DNA of 62,445 nt from an uncultured Porphyromonadaceae bacterium (GCA_947178305.1 CAMWXV010000003.1:1-62445); one strand, 5' to 3'; numbered from the stretch's first letter, positions 10,982 to 21,917 are shown. Translations and numbers: made by a program. Notes: generated from the letters alone by a model not told the origin.

Positions 10982-11251
10982 TTACCAGCTTGCTTTCTTC
11001 ACGCCCGGAATCAAACCGGCAGAAGCCATTTCACGGAACTGGATACGAGACAATCCGAACTGGCGCATGTAGCCTTTGGGACGACCAGTGATCTTGCAGC
11101 GGTTGTGCAGGCGAACAGCAGAAGCGTTCTTGGGCAGCAACTGCAGGCCTTCGTAGTCGCCGGCAGCCTTAAGGGCAGCCTTCTTGGCAGCATACTTGGC
11201 CACGAGTTTGGCGCGCTTAACTTCGCGAGCCTTCATTGATTCTTTAGCCAT
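10982..11251 (-). CDS. rpsN: 30S ribosomal protein S14 (zinc-free form)
   Basis: S14, 89 residues, the longer C-minus class without CXXC zinc motifs. [20 protein letters not shown] followed by [19 protein letters not shown] is the conserved C-terminal half. Starts 2 nt after the rplE stop. Confidence 0.98.
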   Translation of the reverse strand: MAKESMKAREVKRAKLVAKYAAKKAALKAAGDYEGLQLLPKNASAVRLHNRCKITGRPKGYMRQFGLSRIQFREMASAGLIPGVKKASW

Positions 11252-11253
11252 AA

Positions 11254-11805
11254 TTATTTTTTAGCGTTTTTGAAGGGCAAGCCGAATTCCTTGAGCAGCG
11301 CGTAGCCTTCCTCGTCGGTGTTGGCAGAAGTCACGAAAGTGATGTTCATACCAAGAAGCTTGCTGATGTTGTCAATGTTGATTTCAGGGAAGATAATCTG
11401 CTCAGTGATGCCAAGAGTGTAGTTGCCACGGCCATCGAGCTTGCTTTCAATGCCCTTGAAGTCGCGGATTCGGGGCAGAGCCACACGAATCAGACGCTCC
11501 AAAAATTCGTACATTTTGTCACGACGGAGTGTGACCATAACGCCGATAGGCATTTTTTTACGAAGCTTGAAGTTAGAAATATCCTTGCGGGAGAGAGTCG
11601 CAACGGCTTTCTGACCTGTAATAGCTGTCAACTCATTGATAGCTGTTTCAATGATTTTCTTATCTTGAGTTGCTTCGCCGAGACCCTGATTGATAACAAT
11701 TTTCTTCAGGCGGGGAACCTGCATTACAGTATCATAATTGAACTGCTTCATGAGAGCGGGAACAATGCGCTCAGTGTAGTCTTTTTTGAGTGTTGTGGTG
11801 CTCAT
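11254..11805 (-). CDS. rplE: 50S ribosomal protein L5
   Basis: L5, 183 residues, 5S rRNA-binding protein that also contacts P-site t[23 protein letters not shown] and [20 protein letters not shown] are conserved. Its start codon overlaps the rplX stop by one base, implying translational coupling. Confidence 0.98.
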   Translation of the reverse strand: MSTTTLKKDYTERIVPALMKQFNYDTVMQVPRLKKIVINQGLGEATQDKKIIETAINELTAITGQKAVATLSRKDISNFKLRKKMPIGVMVTLRRDKMYEFLERLIRVALPRIRDFKGIESKLDGRGNYTLGITEQIIFPEINIDNISKLLGMNITFVTSANTDEEGYALLKEFGLPFKNAKK

Positions 11806-12125
11806 TACTTAATCTCCTCTCCTGATTTTTTAGCGTAACGTACTAATTTACCATCCTCGTTCAAGCGACGACCGATACGAGTGGGTTTGCCGCTTTTGGG
11901 ATCGAGAAGGCTGAGGTTGGAAATGTGGATGGGAGCTTCCATCTTCACAAGGCCGCCCTGGGGATGTTTGGCGCTGGGCTTGGTGGCTTTGGTCACAATG
12001 TTGACGCCTTCAACAATGGCGCGCTGCTTGGTGACGAGCACTTTAAGCACACGGCCAGATTTGCCGCGATCCTCGCCAGCGAGCACATACACTGTGTCGC
12101 CTTTCTTTATATGTAACTTGCTCAT
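11805..12125 (-). CDS. rplX: 50S ribosomal protein L24
   Basis: L24, 106 residues, an assembly-initiator protein with an N-terminal KOW motif ([20 protein letters not shown]). The stop overlaps the L5 start codon. Confidence 0.98.
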   Translation of the reverse strand: MSKLHIKKGDTVYVLAGEDRGKSGRVLKVLVTKQRAIVEGVNIVTKATKPSAKHPQGGLVKMEAPIHISNLSLLDPKSGKPTRIGRRLNEDGKLVRYAKKSGEEIK

Positions 12126-12151
12126 TATTTAATAAGTGTTTGCTGGATTTA

Positions 12152-12517
12152 TTAAAGAACTTCGGGAGCCAGTGACACGATTTTCATGTTAGTGGCGCGG
12201 AGTTCACGTGCAACAGGTCCGAAGATACGTGTGCCACGAAGCTCGCCTGCGTTGTTAAGAAGCACGCAAGCATTGTCGTCGAAACGAATATAGCTGCCGT
12301 CGGCGCGACGGATTTCTTTTTTTGTGCGCACGACTACTGCTTTGCTCACAGTACCTTTCTTAACATCAGACGAAGGGATGCAGCTCTTAACGGACACTAC
12401 TATGATGTCGCCTACAGAGGCATAGCGACGGCCGGTGCCACCGAGCACGTGTATGCACAATGCTTCTTTGGCTCCGCTGTTGTCAGCTACGGTTAAACGG
12501 CTTTCAGTCTGTATCAT
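12152..12517 (-). CDS. rplN: 50S ribosomal protein L14
   Basis: L14, 121 residues, forms bridge B8 with the small subunit. [20 protein letters not shown] and the C-terminal [11 protein letters not shown] are typical. It starts 3 nt after rpsQ. Confidence 0.98.
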   Translation of the reverse strand: MIQTESRLTVADNSGAKEALCIHVLGGTGRRYASVGDIIVVSVKSCIPSSDVKKGTVSKAVVVRTKKEIRRADGSYIRFDDNACVLLNNAGELRGTRIFGPVARELRATNMKIVSLAPEVL

Positions 12518-12520
12518 AAA

Positions 12521-12781
12521 TTACTTAACTTTTTCGATTATTTCTACTAATCTCCATCTTTTGGTTTTGCTGAGGGGACGAGTTTCCATCAGGCGAACGG
12601 TATCTCCAACAGAGCATTCGTTTTTCTCATCGTGAGCATGATATTTTTTGGTTTTGTTCACGAATTTGCCGTAGATGGGGTGCTTTTCTTTCCACTTCAC
12701 AGCTACTGTGATGGTTTTGTCACCCTTGTTGCTCGACACAACCCCAATGCGCTCTTTTCTTAGGTTTCTCTTTATTTCCAT
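12521..12781 (-). CDS. rpsQ: 30S ribosomal protein S17
   Basis: S17, 86 residues, OB-fold primary 16S binder. [20 protein letters not shown] followed by [20 protein letters not shown] is conserved. Between rpmC and rplN. Confidence 0.98.
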   Translation of the reverse strand: MEIKRNLRKERIGVVSSNKGDKTITVAVKWKEKHPIYGKFVNKTKKYHAHDEKNECSVGDTVRLMETRPLSKTKRWRLVEIIEKVK

Positions 12782-12789
12782 GATCGGGA

Positions 12790-12987
12790 TTATTTGATGT
12801 TTAGTTCACGCGCACGCAATTCTGTCTTTACGCGGGCAATCATTTTACGTTCAGCTGTGATTTTAGCGGGATTGTCCAAAGGCGAGATCGAGTGATTGAT
12901 CTTGAGCTGGGCATATTCCTGCTCCATCTGCTCGAGGCGATCCTTGAGATCCTGCGTGCTAAGCTCTTTGATTTCTTCTTTCTTCAT
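12790..12987 (-). CDS. rpmC: 50S ribosomal protein L29
   Basis: L29, 65 residues, two-helix protein at the exit tunnel, a docking site for trigger factor and SRP together with L23. Begins [20 protein letters not shown]. Sits 6 nt after rplP. Confidence 0.97.
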   Translation of the reverse strand: MKKEEIKELSTQDLKDRLEQMEQEYAQLKINHSISPLDNPAKITAERKMIARVKTELRARELNIK

Positions 12988-12993
12988 AACAGA

Positions 12994-13425
12994 TTACACG
13001 TTTTGGGTTGGATCATAGTCGCGACGCACGATGAATTTAGTGGTCACGGGCAATTTTTGTGCTGCAAGACGCAGAGCCTCTTTAGCGATGTCAAAGCTTA
13101 CACCTTCCACTTCAATGAGGATACGGCCGGGAGTAACGGGAGCCACGAATCCTTCGGGTGAACCTTTACCTTTACCCATGCGGACTTCGGCAGGTTTCTT
13201 GGTGATGGGCTTATCGGGGAATATGCGAATCCATATCTGACCCTGGCGCTGCATATAGCGGGTCACAGCCACACGAGCAGCCTCGATTTGACGGCCTGTG
13301 ATCCACTTTGACTCAAGAGTCTTTATGCCAAACGAACCGAAGGCCAACTGATTGCCGCGCTGGGCAATACCTTTCATACGGCCCTTTTGCGCGCGGCGGA
13401 ATTTGGTTTTCTTAGGTTGTAACAT
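12994..13425 (-). CDS. rplP: 50S ribosomal protein L16
   Basis: L16, 143 residues, required for peptidyl-transferase centre maturation and A-site tRNA positioning. [20 protein letters not shown] and the [20 protein letters not shown] segment are diagnostic. Confidence 0.98.
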   Translation of the reverse strand: MLQPKKTKFRRAQKGRMKGIAQRGNQLAFGSFGIKTLESKWITGRQIEAARVAVTRYMQRQGQIWIRIFPDKPITKKPAEVRMGKGKGSPEGFVAPVTPGRILIEVEGVSFDIAKEALRLAAQKLPVTTKFIVRRDYDPTQNV

Positions 13426-13445
13426 TGTGATGTCGTTGAGTTGGT

Positions 13446-14177
13446 TTAACGGTTAGTTTTAGGTTTGCGGCTCAGTCCGGCTCCATTGCGACCGCCACGC
13501 TGACCGCGGCTTTCTTTGGAGTTGTTGGTGAACTGGGGAGCGAGGTCACGTTTGCCATATACTTCGCCACGGCAAATCCATACTTTCACGCCGAGCACAC
13601 CCACTTTGGTGTGAGCTTCAACAAGAGCGTAGTCAATGTCGGCACGCAGAGTGTGAAGCGGAGTACGACCTTCCTTGAACATTTCAGAACGAGCGATTTC
13701 AGCGCCGTTCAAACGTCCGCTAACCTGTACTTTGATACCTTCAGCACCGCTGCGCATAGTGGAAGCGATGGCCATTTTAACGGCACGACGGTATGCGATT
13801 TTGCCTTCGATCTGACGAGCGATAGTGCTTGCTACGATTTCTGCATCAAGTTCGGGGCGTTTCACTTCATAGATGTTGATTTGAACATCCTTGTCAGTGA
13901 TTTTTTTCAACTCTTCCTTGAGCTTGTCCACCTGGCTGCCGCCTTTTCCGATAATCAAACCGGGACGAGAAGTGCACACAGTGATGGTGATGAGCTTGAG
14001 GGTACGTTCAATTACGATACGCGACACGCTTGAGTTAGCAAGGCGCACATTGAGATATTTGCGGATCTTGGAGTCCTCGAGGATGGTATCGCCGTAGTTC
14101 TTACCGCCATACCAGTTTGAGTCCCATCCACGGATCACGCCTAAGCGGTTGCTTATTGGATTAACTTTCTGTCCCAT
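13446..14177 (-). CDS. rpsC: 30S ribosomal protein S3
   Basis: S3, 243 residues, part of the mRNA entry channel. [20 protein letters not shown] start, KH domain with the [20 protein letters not shown] loop, and C-terminal [14 protein letters not shown] short basic Gly/Arg/Asn-rich tail closes the protein. Starts 2 nt after rplV. Confidence 0.98.
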   Translation of the reverse strand: MGQKVNPISNRLGVIRGWDSNWYGGKNYGDTILEDSKIRKYLNVRLANSSVSRIVIERTLKLITITVCTSRPGLIIGKGGSQVDKLKEELKKITDKDVQINIYEVKRPELDAEIVASTIARQIEGKIAYRRAVKMAIASTMRSGAEGIKVQVSGRLNGAEIARSEMFKEGRTPLHTLRADIDYALVEAHTKVGVLGVKVWICRGEVYGKRDLAPQFTNNSKESRGQRGGRNGAGLSRKPKTNR

Positions 14178-14179
14178 TG

Positions 14180-14590
14180 TTATGCCTTAGTTTTAGCGTT
14201 ATCAATAGTGTCCACGATCAATGTCACATGATTGGCACGTTTGCGAATTCTATAGCCGCGGCCTTGAGGAGCGGGACGCAGACGTTTGAGCATCGGGGCA
14301 CAGTCAACGAAGATAGTGCTGATGCAGAGCATGCCGCTTTCGGCTTTCTGCTCGTTTTTAGCTTCCCAGTTGGCGATAGCGGAGCGGAGAAGTTTTTCAA
14401 CGCGGGCAGCAGCCTCCTTGTTGGAGAACTTGAGAATGCCCAGAGCGCGGAACACTTCTTTGCCACGCACCATGTCAGCGACAAGGCGCATTTTGCGAGG
14501 GGAAGTGGGAACGTTATTCAACTTGGCAAAAGCCGAGTTCTTACGTTCTTCCTTTATTATTTCGGCGGATTTTCTTTTTCTTACACCCAT
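14180..14590 (-). CDS. rplV: 50S ribosomal protein L22
   Basis: L22, 136 residues, lines the exit-tunnel constriction by its beta-hairpin. [20 protein letters not shown] and [20 protein letters not shown], then [19 protein letters not shown], match the family core; the N-terminus is extended by about 20 charged residues. Confidence 0.97.
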   Translation of the reverse strand: MGVRKRKSAEIIKEERKNSAFAKLNNVPTSPRKMRLVADMVRGKEVFRALGILKFSNKEAAARVEKLLRSAIANWEAKNEQKAESGMLCISTIFVDCAPMLKRLRPAPQGRGYRIRKRANHVTLIVDTIDNAKTKA

Positions 14591-14636
14591 TGTATTTAAT
14601 TCTTTTTTTGTCTAAAAAAATATATTTGGGTCCCGA

Positions 14637-14903
14637 TTATTTCTTATTGCCGGCGTGTCCACGGAAGTTACGTGTCGGAGCGAATTCACCGAGCTTGTGA
14701 CCTACCATGTTTTCGGTAACATAAACCGGAATAAACTTATTACCATTGTGAACAGCAAAGGTGTGACCCACGAATTCGGGAGCAATCATTGAAGCGCGGC
14801 TCCAAGTTTTGATAACCGACTTCTTACCGCTCTCATTCATGGCGTTAACCTTCTTATCAAGCTTCACGCTGATAAAGGGGCCTTTTTTTAATGAACGACT
14901 CAT
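14637..14903 (-). CDS. rpsS: 30S ribosomal protein S19
   Basis: S19, 88 residues, head protein in complex with S13. [20 protein letters not shown] and [20 protein letters not shown] are complete. Lies 46 nt before rplV. Confidence 0.98.
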   Translation of the reverse strand: MSRSLKKGPFISVKLDKKVNAMNESGKKSVIKTWSRASMIAPEFVGHTFAVHNGNKFIPVYVTENMVGHKLGEFAPTRNFRGHAGNKK

Positions 14904-14924
14904 AAGTTTAGCTTAGTTTTTTGA

Positions 14925-15752
14925 TTACTTTTTCCTTCTTTCAATAATGTACTTCGAAGAAGCTTTCTTCGGTGCACGAGTCTTCAGGCCCTTAGCGTAA
15001 AGACCCTTGCGCGAACGAGGATGACCACCGGAGCTGCGGCCTTCACCACCACCCATGGGGTGATCCACAGGGTTCATAACAACACCACGGTTGTGGGGAC
15101 GACGGCCAAGCCAACGAGAACGACCGGCCTTACCGCTGCGTTCAAGAGAATGCTCGCTGTTTCCAACCACGCCCACAGTTGCCTTGCATGAAGCAAGAAC
15201 CTTGCGAGTTTCGCCAGAAGGTAATTTAATAATCGCATAGTCGCCTTCACGAGAGATGAGCTGAGCGAAAGTACCGGCGCTACGTGCCATGAAAGCACCC
15301 TGACCGGGACGAAGCTCAATAGCGTGGATAAGAGTACCCACGGGGATTTTGCTCAATGGAAGAGCGTTACCCACTTCAGGAGCGGCATCGGGTCCGCTGA
15401 CTACAGTGGTGCCAACTTGTAAGCCGTTGGGTGCAATGATGTACGCTTTCGCGCCGTCCACGTAGTAGAGGAGTGCAATGCGAGCAGAACGGTTAGGATC
15501 GTACTCAATTGACTTAACTACTGCGGGCACACCGTCTTTTGTTCTCTTAAAGTCAATCATGCGGTATTTGCGCTTGTGACCACCGCCAAGGTAACGAGTG
15601 GTCAAGTGACCTTCGGCATTGCGGCCGCCGGTGCTCTTTTTACCGACTGTAAGAGATTTTTCTGGCGTAGTAGCAGTGATGGTACCTTTGAATACGCCAA
15701 TAATTTTGTGTCTTTGCCCCGGTGTTGTGGGCTTGAATTTTCTTACTGCCAT
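14925..15752 (-). CDS. rplB: 50S ribosomal protein L2
   Basis: L2, 275 residues, essential for subunit association and peptidyl transfer. The C-terminal signature [20 protein letters not shown] contains the conserved His next to the catalytic centre. N-terminal [20 protein letters not shown] is Bacteroidota-like. Confidence 0.98.
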   Translation of the reverse strand: MAVRKFKPTTPGQRHKIIGVFKGTITATTPEKSLTVGKKSTGGRNAEGHLTTRYLGGGHKRKYRMIDFKRTKDGVPAVVKSIEYDPNRSARIALLYYVDGAKAYIIAPNGLQVGTTVVSGPDAAPEVGNALPLSKIPVGTLIHAIELRPGQGAFMARSAGTFAQLISREGDYAIIKLPSGETRKVLASCKATVGVVGNSEHSLERSGKAGRSRWLGRRPHNRGVVMNPVDHPMGGGEGRSSGGHPRSRKGLYAKGLKTRAPKKASSKYIIERRKK

Positions 15753-15758
15753 TTTCTA

Positions 15759-16049
15759 TTATATATTGCTGTAAAAGTCAATGGTTTGACCCTCACCAAC
15801 GGTTATGAAGGCTTTTTTGTAAGCCGATGTTTTACCGCGGAGAAGGCCGCTCTTGGTCCAGCGGGATTTGTTTTTACCGCGAACCACAGCTGTGTTCACA
15901 TTCACCACTTTAACCCCATAAAGCTTCTCAACCATCATTTTGATCTGATATTTGTTAGCTTCAGGAGATACGCGGAAAGTGTAGCGGTTAAGCTTTTCAG
16001 AAAGCTTAGTGGCTTTTTCAGTAACGATAGGCTGAATTGTTATGTCCAT
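15759..16049 (-). CDS. rplW: 50S ribosomal protein L23
   Basis: L23, 96 residues, exit-tunnel docking platform for trigger factor and SRP. IVTEKATKLSEKLNRYTFRV and NKYQIKMMVEKLYGVKVVNV identify it. Lies 6 nt before rplB. Confidence 0.97.
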   Translation of the reverse strand: MDITIQPIVTEKATKLSEKLNRYTFRVSPEANKYQIKMMVEKLYGVKVVNVNTAVVRGKNKSRWTKSGLLRGKTSAYKKAFITVGEGQTIDFYSNI

Positions 16050-16069
16050 GATTGGTTATCTCCTTGTGA

Positions 16070-16690
16070 TTAAAGTTTATTAATAACATCAAGGCTACTC
16101 TCCGTAAGGACAATAGCGTTGGCGTGCATAATCGCATAGGTATGGATATCAGAGGCAGTGATGACTCTGGTATCGGGCACATTGCGAGCTGACAAATTTA
16201 CGTTATTATTCCGGTCTGCTAAAACGAGAAGGAGCTTTTTGCCGTCAACTTTAAGATTTTTAGCAAAATTTACAAAATCTTTAGTTTTTGGAGCCTCAAA
16301 AGTGAAGTCTTCAACAACGGTTATTTGATTATCCTGCACCTTGTAAGTGAGAGCAGAGCGACGAGCGAGCTGCTTAACTTTCTTGTTCAACTTGAAGCGA
16401 TAATCGCGAGGACGGGGACCGAATACGCGACCACCACCAACGAGCACCGGAGAATTTATATCACCGATACGGCTACCGCCGCCACCTTTCTGCTTGTGCA
16501 GCTTACGAGTGGAACCGGAAACTTCGCTACGTTCCTTGGACTTGTGAGTTCCTTGACGCTGGTTAGCGAGGAACTGCTTAACATCGAGATACACAGCGTG
16601 TTCGTTTGCCTCAATTGCAAACACTTCATCGCTAAGAACTACTTTGCGACCGGTGTCTTCACCTTTAATGTTGTATACTGCGATTTCCAT
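16070..16690 (-). CDS. rplD: 50S ribosomal protein L4
   Basis: L4, 206 residues; in E. coli it represses its operon. The tunnel loop with [20 protein letters not shown] and the core [20 protein letters not shown] are present. Its ATG overlaps the last base of the L3 stop, implying coupling. Confidence 0.97.
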   Translation of the reverse strand: MEIAVYNIKGEDTGRKVVLSDEVFAIEANEHAVYLDVKQFLANQRQGTHKSKERSEVSGSTRKLHKQKGGGGSRIGDINSPVLVGGGRVFGPRPRDYRFKLNKKVKQLARRSALTYKVQDNQITVVEDFTFEAPKTKDFVNFAKNLKVDGKKLLLVLADRNNNVNLSARNVPDTRVITASDIHTYAIMHANAIVLTESSLDVINKL

Positions 16691-17310
16691 TATTTCTCTA
16701 CAATTACGATTGAACCTTTACTTCCGGGTATGCTACCCTTTATCAACAACAGGTTGTGTTCGGGCATCACCTTGATAACCTGAAGGTTCTGTACGGTGAC
16801 ACGTTCGTTGCCCATTTGGCCAGCCATACGCATGCCTTTGAACACTTTTGCGGGGTACGAGCAAGCACCTACCGAACCGGGGGCGCGAAGACGGTTGTGC
16901 TGACCGTGAGTGCTTTGGCCAACACCGCCGAAGCCGTGACGCTTAACAACACCCTGGTAACCTTTACCTTTGGATGTGCCCTGAATGTCCACGAAGTCGG
17001 AGTCGTTGAAGATGGAGTCAACCGTAATGGTGTCACCCAGCTTGTATTCGCCATCAAAACCCTTGAACTCGGCCAAGTGTCGCTGCGGAGCTACGCCTGC
17101 CTTTTTGAAGTGACCGGCCATAGGTGCAGTTGTATGCTTCTCTTTCTTTTCCTGGAAGCCAAGCTGCAGAGCTTCGTAACCGTCAACCTCGACAGTTTTA
17201 ACTTGTGTAACCACGCAAGGACCTAATTCGATAACAGTGCACGGCACGTTTTTGCCGTCGGCACTGAAAACGGAAGTCATTCCGATTTTCTTTCCTAATA
17301 ATCCTGGCAT
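16690..17310 (-). CDS. rplC: 50S ribosomal protein L3
   Basis: L3, 206 residues, initiates 50S assembly. [20 protein letters not shown] start; the [20 protein letters not shown] loop with the methylation-site region is conserved. A 78-nt spacer separates it from rpsJ. Confidence 0.98.
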   Translation of the reverse strand: MPGLLGKKIGMTSVFSADGKNVPCTVIELGPCVVTQVKTVEVDGYEALQLGFQEKKEKHTTAPMAGHFKKAGVAPQRHLAEFKGFDGEYKLGDTITVDSIFNDSDFVDIQGTSKGKGYQGVVKRHGFGGVGQSTHGQHNRLRAPGSVGACSYPAKVFKGMRMAGQMGNERVTVQNLQVIKVMPEHNLLLIKGSIPGSKGSIVIVEK

Positions 17311-17388
17311 TTCTTTAAGTTTTTTAAGATTAAATGTTTACTTTTTTTGATCGATTGAAATTTCTTACGTTCTTGTCGGTGACCTGCA

Positions 17389-17694
17389 TTACACCTTGAT
17401 TTCTACTTCTACGCCGCTGGGGAGCTCAAGCTTCATGAGAGCGTCCACGGTTTTGGCGGTAGAGTTATAGATGTCGATCAAACGCTTGAACGAAGAGAGC
17501 TGAAATTGCTCACGGCTCTTCTTGTTTACAAACGTAGAGCGGTTCACAGTGAAGATACGCTTGTGTGTGGGCAGAGGTATGGGACCACTGATCACCGCAC
17601 CGGTAGCCTTGACAGTCTTAACAATCTTCTCTGCCGATTTATCGACCAGATTGTGATCGTAAGATTTCAATTTGATTCTGATTTTTTGGCTCAT
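17389..17694 (-). CDS. rpsJ: 30S ribosomal protein S10
   Basis: S10 (NusE), 101 residues, acts both in the 30S head and in transcription antitermination. [20 protein letters not shown] and [20 protein letters not shown] are diagnostic. It follows fusA directly; tuf, which often lies here in other phyla, is absent from the window. Confidence 0.98.
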   Translation of the reverse strand: MSQKIRIKLKSYDHNLVDKSAEKIVKTVKATGAVISGPIPLPTHKRIFTVNRSTFVNKKSREQFQLSSFKRLIDIYNSTAKTVDALMKLELPSGVEVEIKV

Positions 17695-17716
17695 ATTTTG
17701 TTGAATGAAAGTTTAT

Positions 17717-19843
17717 TTACTTCAATAAGTCCACACGACCCTGGCACTCTGTGAGCACATTACGTGCAATAGAGCTGCTTACCTCTGAGTAGTGAGAGAA
17801 TGTCATTGTGCTGGTGGCACGTCCGGAAGTGATGGTACGGAGAGCGGTTACATAACCGAACATCTCAGCGAGAGGAGCTTTAGCTTTAACCACGCGGGCA
17901 CCTGAGCGAGATGTTTCCATGCCCTCGACCTGACCACGACGTTTGTTAAGGTCAGAAATCACGTCACCCATGCTTTCTTCAGGTGTTACCACCTCAATCT
18001 TCATGATCGGCTCCAAAAGCACAGGACCTGCTTTTTCAGAAGCTTTCTTGAACGCCTGGATTGCGCAAAGTTCAAATGACAACTGGTCAGAGTCAACCGG
18101 GTGGAATGAACCGTCAATCACAGTTACCTTGAGCTGTTCAACGGGATAGCCAGCGAGCACACCATTCTTCATAGCGTTGGTGAAACCTTTTTGAATGCTG
18201 GGGATGAATTCCTTAGGAATGTTACCACCCTTAACCTCGTCAACAAACTGAAGGTTGCCTTCAAATCCTTCGTCAATAGGCTCTACACGTACAATGATGT
18301 CGGCGAACTTACCACGACCACCGGTCTGCTTCTTAAATACCTCACGGAGTTCAACAGGTTTGGTGATAGCCTCTTTGTAAGTAACCTGAGGACGACCCTG
18401 ATTACACTCTACTTTAAATTCGCGTTTCAGACGGTCAATGATTATGTCAAGGTGAAGCTCACCCATACCGGAGATAACGGTCTGACCTGTTTCTTCGTTT
18501 GTCTGAACACGGAATGTGGGGTCTTCTTCAGCGAGTTTCTGAAGGCCTACTCCAAGTTTATCAAGGTCTTTCTGAGTTTTGGGCTCAACAGCGATACCGA
18601 TAACGGGTTCAGGGAAGTCCATAGACTCAAGAACGATAGGAGCATCCTCGGCACAAAGAGTGTCACCGGTGCGGATATCCTTAAATCCTACGCCAGCGCC
18701 TATATCACCGCAATCAATTTGCTCTTTTGCATTCTGCTTATTAGAGTGCATCTGGAAAAGACGAGACACACGTTCCTTCTTACCGGAACGGCTATTGAGA
18801 ACGTATGATCCAGCAATCATGTCACCGGAATAAACACGGAAGAAGCTCAAACGGCCAACATACGGGTCAGTTGCAATCTTGAATGCAAGAGCGCAAAGAG
18901 GAGCTTCGCTTGAGGGCTCACGAGTTTCCACTTGATCGGGGTTGCCAGGAGCGTAACCTTCAATAGCACCAGTGTCTACCGGGCTGGGGAGATAAGCGCA
19001 CACGTTGTTAAGCAAGGGCTGAACGCCTTTGTTCTTGAACGAGCTACCGCAAGTCATAGGCACAATCTCCATCTTGATGGTAGCGTTGCGCAAAGCACGA
19101 CGGATTTCATCTTCGGTGATGGTAGAAGGATCATCAAAATATTTTTCCATGAGAACATCGTCAAATTCGGCGATCTTCTCAAGCATTTTGTCACGCCATT
19201 CCTCAGCTTCGGCAAGAAGATTTTCAGGAATCTCCTCAGCAACGTAATCAGCACCCATTGCATCATCCGGCCAGAAAAGAGCTTTCATAGTAACGAGGTC
19301 AACCACGCCTTTGAATGTTTCTTCAGCACCGATAGGAATCTGAATGGGGCAAGGATTAGCACCGAGCACGTCCTTAAGCTGACGCACTACTTCAAAGAAG
19401 TTGGCACCGCTGCGGTCCATTTTGTTAACGTAACCGATACGAGGCACGTTGTACTTATCGGCCTGACGCCATACGGTTTCAGACTGAGGCTCTACGCCAC
19501 CTACTGCACAGAATGTGGCAACAGCACCGTCAAGCACACGCAAAGAGCGCTCTACCTCCACGGTGAAATCCACGTGTCCCGGAGTGTCTATAAGGTTGAT
19601 TTTGTATTTGTCGCCAGCGTAGTTCCAAAAAGCGGTAGTGGCGGCCGAGGTGATAGTGATACCGCGTTCCTGCTCCTGTTCCATCCAGTCCATGGTAGCA
19701 GCGCCATCGTGTACCTCACCAATTTTGTGAGTAAGACCCGTGTAGAAAAGTATACGCTCGGATGTGGTGGTTTTACCAGCATCAATGTGAGCCATAATAC
19801 CGATATTACGGGTATATTTCAAATGTTCGTCAGATTTTGCCAT
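17717..19843 (-). CDS. fusA: Elongation factor G
   Basis: Translocation GTPase EF-G, 708 residues. G1 [18 protein letters not shown], switch [15 protein letters not shown]3 DTPGHVDF and G4 [10 protein letters not shown] are intact, and domains III-V follow to the C-terminus. It lies between rpsG and rpsJ as in other Bacteroidota str operons. Long antisense ORFs inside it (for example 18932-19882) are shadows. Confidence 0.98.
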   Translation of the reverse strand: MAKSDEHLKYTRNIGIMAHIDAGKTTTSERILFYTGLTHKIGEVHDGAATMDWMEQEQERGITITSAATTAFWNYAGDKYKINLIDTPGHVDFTVEVERSLRVLDGAVATFCAVGGVEPQSETVWRQADKYNVPRIGYVNKMDRSGANFFEVVRQLKDVLGANPCPIQIPIGAEETFKGVVDLVTMKALFWPDDAMGADYVAEEIPENLLAEAEEWRDKMLEKIAEFDDVLMEKYFDDPSTITEDEIRRALRNATIKMEIVPMTCGSSFKNKGVQPLLNNVCAYLPSPVDTGAIEGYAPGNPDQVETREPSSEAPLCALAFKIATDPYVGRLSFFRVYSGDMIAGSYVLNSRSGKKERVSRLFQMHSNKQNAKEQIDCGDIGAGVGFKDIRTGDTLCAEDAPIVLESMDFPEPVIGIAVEPKTQKDLDKLGVGLQKLAEEDPTFRVQTNEETGQTVISGMGELHLDIIIDRLKREFKVECNQGRPQVTYKEAITKPVELREVFKKQTGGRGKFADIIVRVEPIDEGFEGNLQFVDEVKGGNIPKEFIPSIQKGFTNAMKNGVLAGYPVEQLKVTVIDGSFHPVDSDQLSFELCAIQAFKKASEKAGPVLLEPIMKIEVVTPEESMGDVISDLNKRRGQVEGMETSRSGARVVKAKAPLAEMFGYVTALRTITSGRATSTMTFSHYSEVSSSIARNVLTECQGRVDLLK

Positions 19844-19892
19844 TATAATAAGGTATCTGTCAATGAAAAATTGTGTTTATAAACTCCTGTGA

Positions 19893-20369
19893 TTAGAAAC
19901 GGAAGTGAGCGAAAGCGCGGTTTGCTTCGGCCATCTTGTGCATATCTTCCTTGCGCTTGAATGCGCCGCCCTGATCATTGAATGCGTCTACGATTTCGGC
20001 AGCGAGCTTTTCAGCCATAGTCTTGCCACCACGCTTGCGGGCATACAGAATAAGGTTTTTCATTGAGATAGATTCCTTGCGGTCAGCGCGGATTTCAGTG
20101 GGCACCTGGAAAGTGGCACCACCCACACGGCGTGACTTAACCTCCACTTGGGGAGTTACGTTCTCAAGGGCTTTCTTCCAGATCTCAAGAGCTGTTTTCT
20201 CTTCATTGGGCATTTTAGCTTTCACGAGCTCAAGAGCGCTGTAGAAAATAGTATAAGAGGTGTTTTTCTTGCCATCGTACATCAAATGATTGACGAACTT
20301 AGACACTCTTACATCGTTAAAAACGGGATCGGGCAATACAATCCGTTTTTTTGGTTTAGCCTTTCTCAT
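19893..20369 (-). CDS. rpsG: 30S ribosomal protein S7
   Basis: S7, 158 residues, nucleates the 30S head and contacts E-site t[23 protein letters not shown] start and [20 protein letters not shown] are conserved. In E. coli S7 regulates the str operon through the rpsL-rpsG spacer; here that spacer is 224 nt. Confidence 0.98.
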   Translation of the reverse strand: MRKAKPKKRIVLPDPVFNDVRVSKFVNHLMYDGKKNTSYTIFYSALELVKAKMPNEEKTALEIWKKALENVTPQVEVKSRRVGGATFQVPTEIRADRKESISMKNLILYARKRGGKTMAEKLAAEIVDAFNDQGGAFKRKEDMHKMAEANRAFAHFRF

Positions 20370-20593
20370 TTTTTTGTCAAATTGTCGTTTTTAGTTTGCT
20401 TGGTTGCTGCTTCTTTTGTCTTCAACTCAATGTTCTCCAACACCTCGTTTACTCAACCATAAATATGTCTTGAATTAGCCTTCCAATAAATCAAAAACGA
20501 AGTTTGTTAAATCAAATTTTAATTAACTTTTGTTTTTGTGCCCGGCTTAAGCCAAGGCTCATTGGGGTTAAGTAAGAATCCGGCAGCTTTTAA
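20370..20593 (-). other. rpsL-rpsG intercistronic spacer
   Basis: A 224-nt non-coding spacer, AT-rich except for its rpsL-proximal end, which holds a perfect 10-bp palindrome GGCTTAAGCC (20544-20553). No terminator with a T-run and no full promoter was seen. It may be an S7-responsive element by analogy with E. coli, but no matching structure could be verified. Confidence 0.35.
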
Positions 20594-20977
20594 TTACTTC
20601 TTAGCTGCTTTAGGACGCTTCGCACCGTATTTTGAACGACGCTGAGTGCGATCTTTCACACCGGAGGTATCCAGAGTACCACGCACAATGTGATAGCGCA
20701 CACCAGGGAGGTCTTTAACACGACCACCGCGCACCAACACAATTGAGTGCTCCTGCAGGTTATGACCTTCACCGGGGATATAAGAGTTCACTTCCTTGCC
20801 GTTGGTGAGGCGCACACGAGCCACCTTACGCATTGCCGAATTAGGCTTCTTAGGGGTGGTGGTGTACACACGCACGCACACGCCGCGACGCTGCGGACAT
20901 GAATCCAAGGCAGGTGACTTGCTCTTATCCTCAAGAGTCACACGTCCTTTTCTTACTAATTGCTGAATTGTAGGCAT
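20594..20977 (-). CDS. rpsL: 30S ribosomal protein S12
   Basis: S12, 127 residues, decoding-centre protein and first gene of the super-operon. [20 protein letters not shown] start; the streptomycin-site loop [20 protein letters not shown] carries the usual Lys, and the second loop [16 protein letters not shown] is intact, so it looks like the streptomycin-sensitive allele at these positions. Confidence 0.98.
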   Translation of the reverse strand: MPTIQQLVRKGRVTLEDKSKSPALDSCPQRRGVCVRVYTTTPKKPNSAMRKVARVRLTNGKEVNSYIPGEGHNLQEHSIVLVRGGRVKDLPGVRYHIVRGTLDTSGVKDRTQRRSKYGAKRPKAAKK

Positions 20978-21065
20978 CTTAGTCTGTTTTTACGTTTCGT
21001 TGATTAATTTATCTTTGTTATCTCTATTTTTCTTTGCATTCACACGCACCTACACGCCGACTACT

Positions 21066-21087
21066 CCATTGTGTATCAACACATTGG
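21066..21087 (-). promoter_or_regulatory. Hairpin in the rpsL leader
   Basis: CCATTGTGT-ATCA-ACACATTGG forms a 9-bp stem with one mismatch and a 4-nt loop, located about 30-50 nt after the predicted transcription start of the ribosomal super-operon. Confidence 0.5.
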
Positions 21088-21097
21088 CAGCAATCAG

Positions 21098-21111
21098 GCA
21101 TGCGCGCATGC
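21098..21111 (-). promoter_or_regulatory. 14-bp perfect palindrome at the 5' end of the str transcript
   Basis: GCATGCGCGCATGC lies about 7-20 nt after the predicted start of transcription. It can form a short 5' hairpin in RNA or be a protein-binding site in DNA. Confidence 0.45.
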
Positions 21112-21123
21112 TTAAAAGCGTTG

Positions 21124-21155
21124 CAAAATTACTAACTAATTTTCTAACTACCAAA
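21124..21155 (-). promoter_or_regulatory. Promoter of the ribosomal super-operon
   Basis: On the minus strand -33 TTTG (21152-21155), 20 nt spacer, -7 TAATTTTG (21124-21131): a full consensus match. Predicted start near 21118, giving a leader of about 140 nt before rpsL. Confidence 0.8.
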
Positions 21156-21226
21156 CATTTTAGACTTTTTCTCTTGCCTCTTCACGGAGATACAATCAGG
21201 CAAAAAGCAAGTGAAAACACCCATCA

Positions 21227-21772
21227 TTAAAATGGCTCTATTTCCGCCATTCCAACTCCTCTCAAATCCTTCGGACTCAGCATCAATTCATCATGCGGAA
21301 GCCGCCAATCAATACCCAAAGCAGGATCATCATAGCGCAATGTACATTCCGACTGAGGAGCATATACGTTGTCAACTTTGTATTGGAACTGCGCTCTATC
21401 ACTCAAAACCACAAATCCGTGAGCAAAACCACGCGGCATAAAAAGCTGCAACCCATTATCCTGACTCAATTCAACCGCTACATGCCGTCCGAACGTAGGC
21501 GAGTCTTTGCGCAGATCCACGGCCACATCCAATACAGCTCCCTGCGACACCCTCACAAGCTTTGCTTGAGAAAACTCACCTTTCTGAAAATGCAATCCAC
21601 GAAGGACACCGCGAGTAGACACAGATTCGTTATCCTGCAAAAATACAACATTACCCACATTAGCCTGAAACTCACTGAGTTTGAACGACTCCATAAAATA
21701 CCCTCGTGCATCTCCGAAACGCATTGGCTCTATAAGCCATACACCCGGAATGGATAGTTGTGTAAACTTCAT
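21227..21772 (-). CDS. rfbC: dTDP-4-dehydrorhamnose 3,5-epimerase
   Basis: RmlC-type epimerase, 181 residues, the third step of dTDP-L-rhamnose synthesis for surface polysaccharides. The cupin core shows the catalytic His in TRGVLRGLHFQKG, the DVAVDLRKDSPTFG strand, MPRGFAHGFVVLSD, and the Tyr in QYKVDNVYAP. Here it is alone: rfbA, rfbB and rfbD are not in the window. It has its own well-formed promoter and diverges from the GlmU-like gene. Confidence 0.95.
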   Translation of the reverse strand: MKFTQLSIPGVWLIEPMRFGDARGYFMESFKLSEFQANVGNVVFLQDNESVSTRGVLRGLHFQKGEFSQAKLVRVSQGAVLDVAVDLRKDSPTFGRHVAVELSQDNGLQLFMPRGFAHGFVVLSDRAQFQYKVDNVYAPQSECTLRYDDPALGIDWRLPHDELMLSPKDLRGVGMAEIEPF

Positions 21773-21793
21773 ACCATAATTGAATTAATAGCA

Positions 21794-21825
21794 CAAACCT
21801 ACAAAAATAGCATGAGATACACAAA
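21794..21825 (-). promoter_or_regulatory. Promoter of rfbC
   Basis: -33 TTTG (21822-21825), 20 nt, -7 TAGGTTTG (21794-21801) on the minus strand. Predicted 5' UTR is about 16 nt. Confidence 0.75.
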
Positions 21826-21917
21826 TCCCCGTTAATGACTTTCAACAAGCACACAATATTTGCCTCCGTATGGTCATTCAGACTCGCCAAACTCATAAGT
21901 TTTCGCCACAAAATTAT

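Noticed and set aside
18191-18808. 205-aa plus-strand ORF inside fusA
   Set aside because: Antisense shadow of EF-G.
18932-19882. 316-aa plus-strand ORF inside fusA
   Set aside because: Fully antisense to the highly conserved EF-G gene, with no recognisable domain or start signals. It is a shadow ORF from codon composition.
21098-21111. GCATGC palindromes as a restriction-modification or recombination site
   Set aside because: A single short palindrome is not evidence for such a function; its position at the start of the str transcript favours a leader element.
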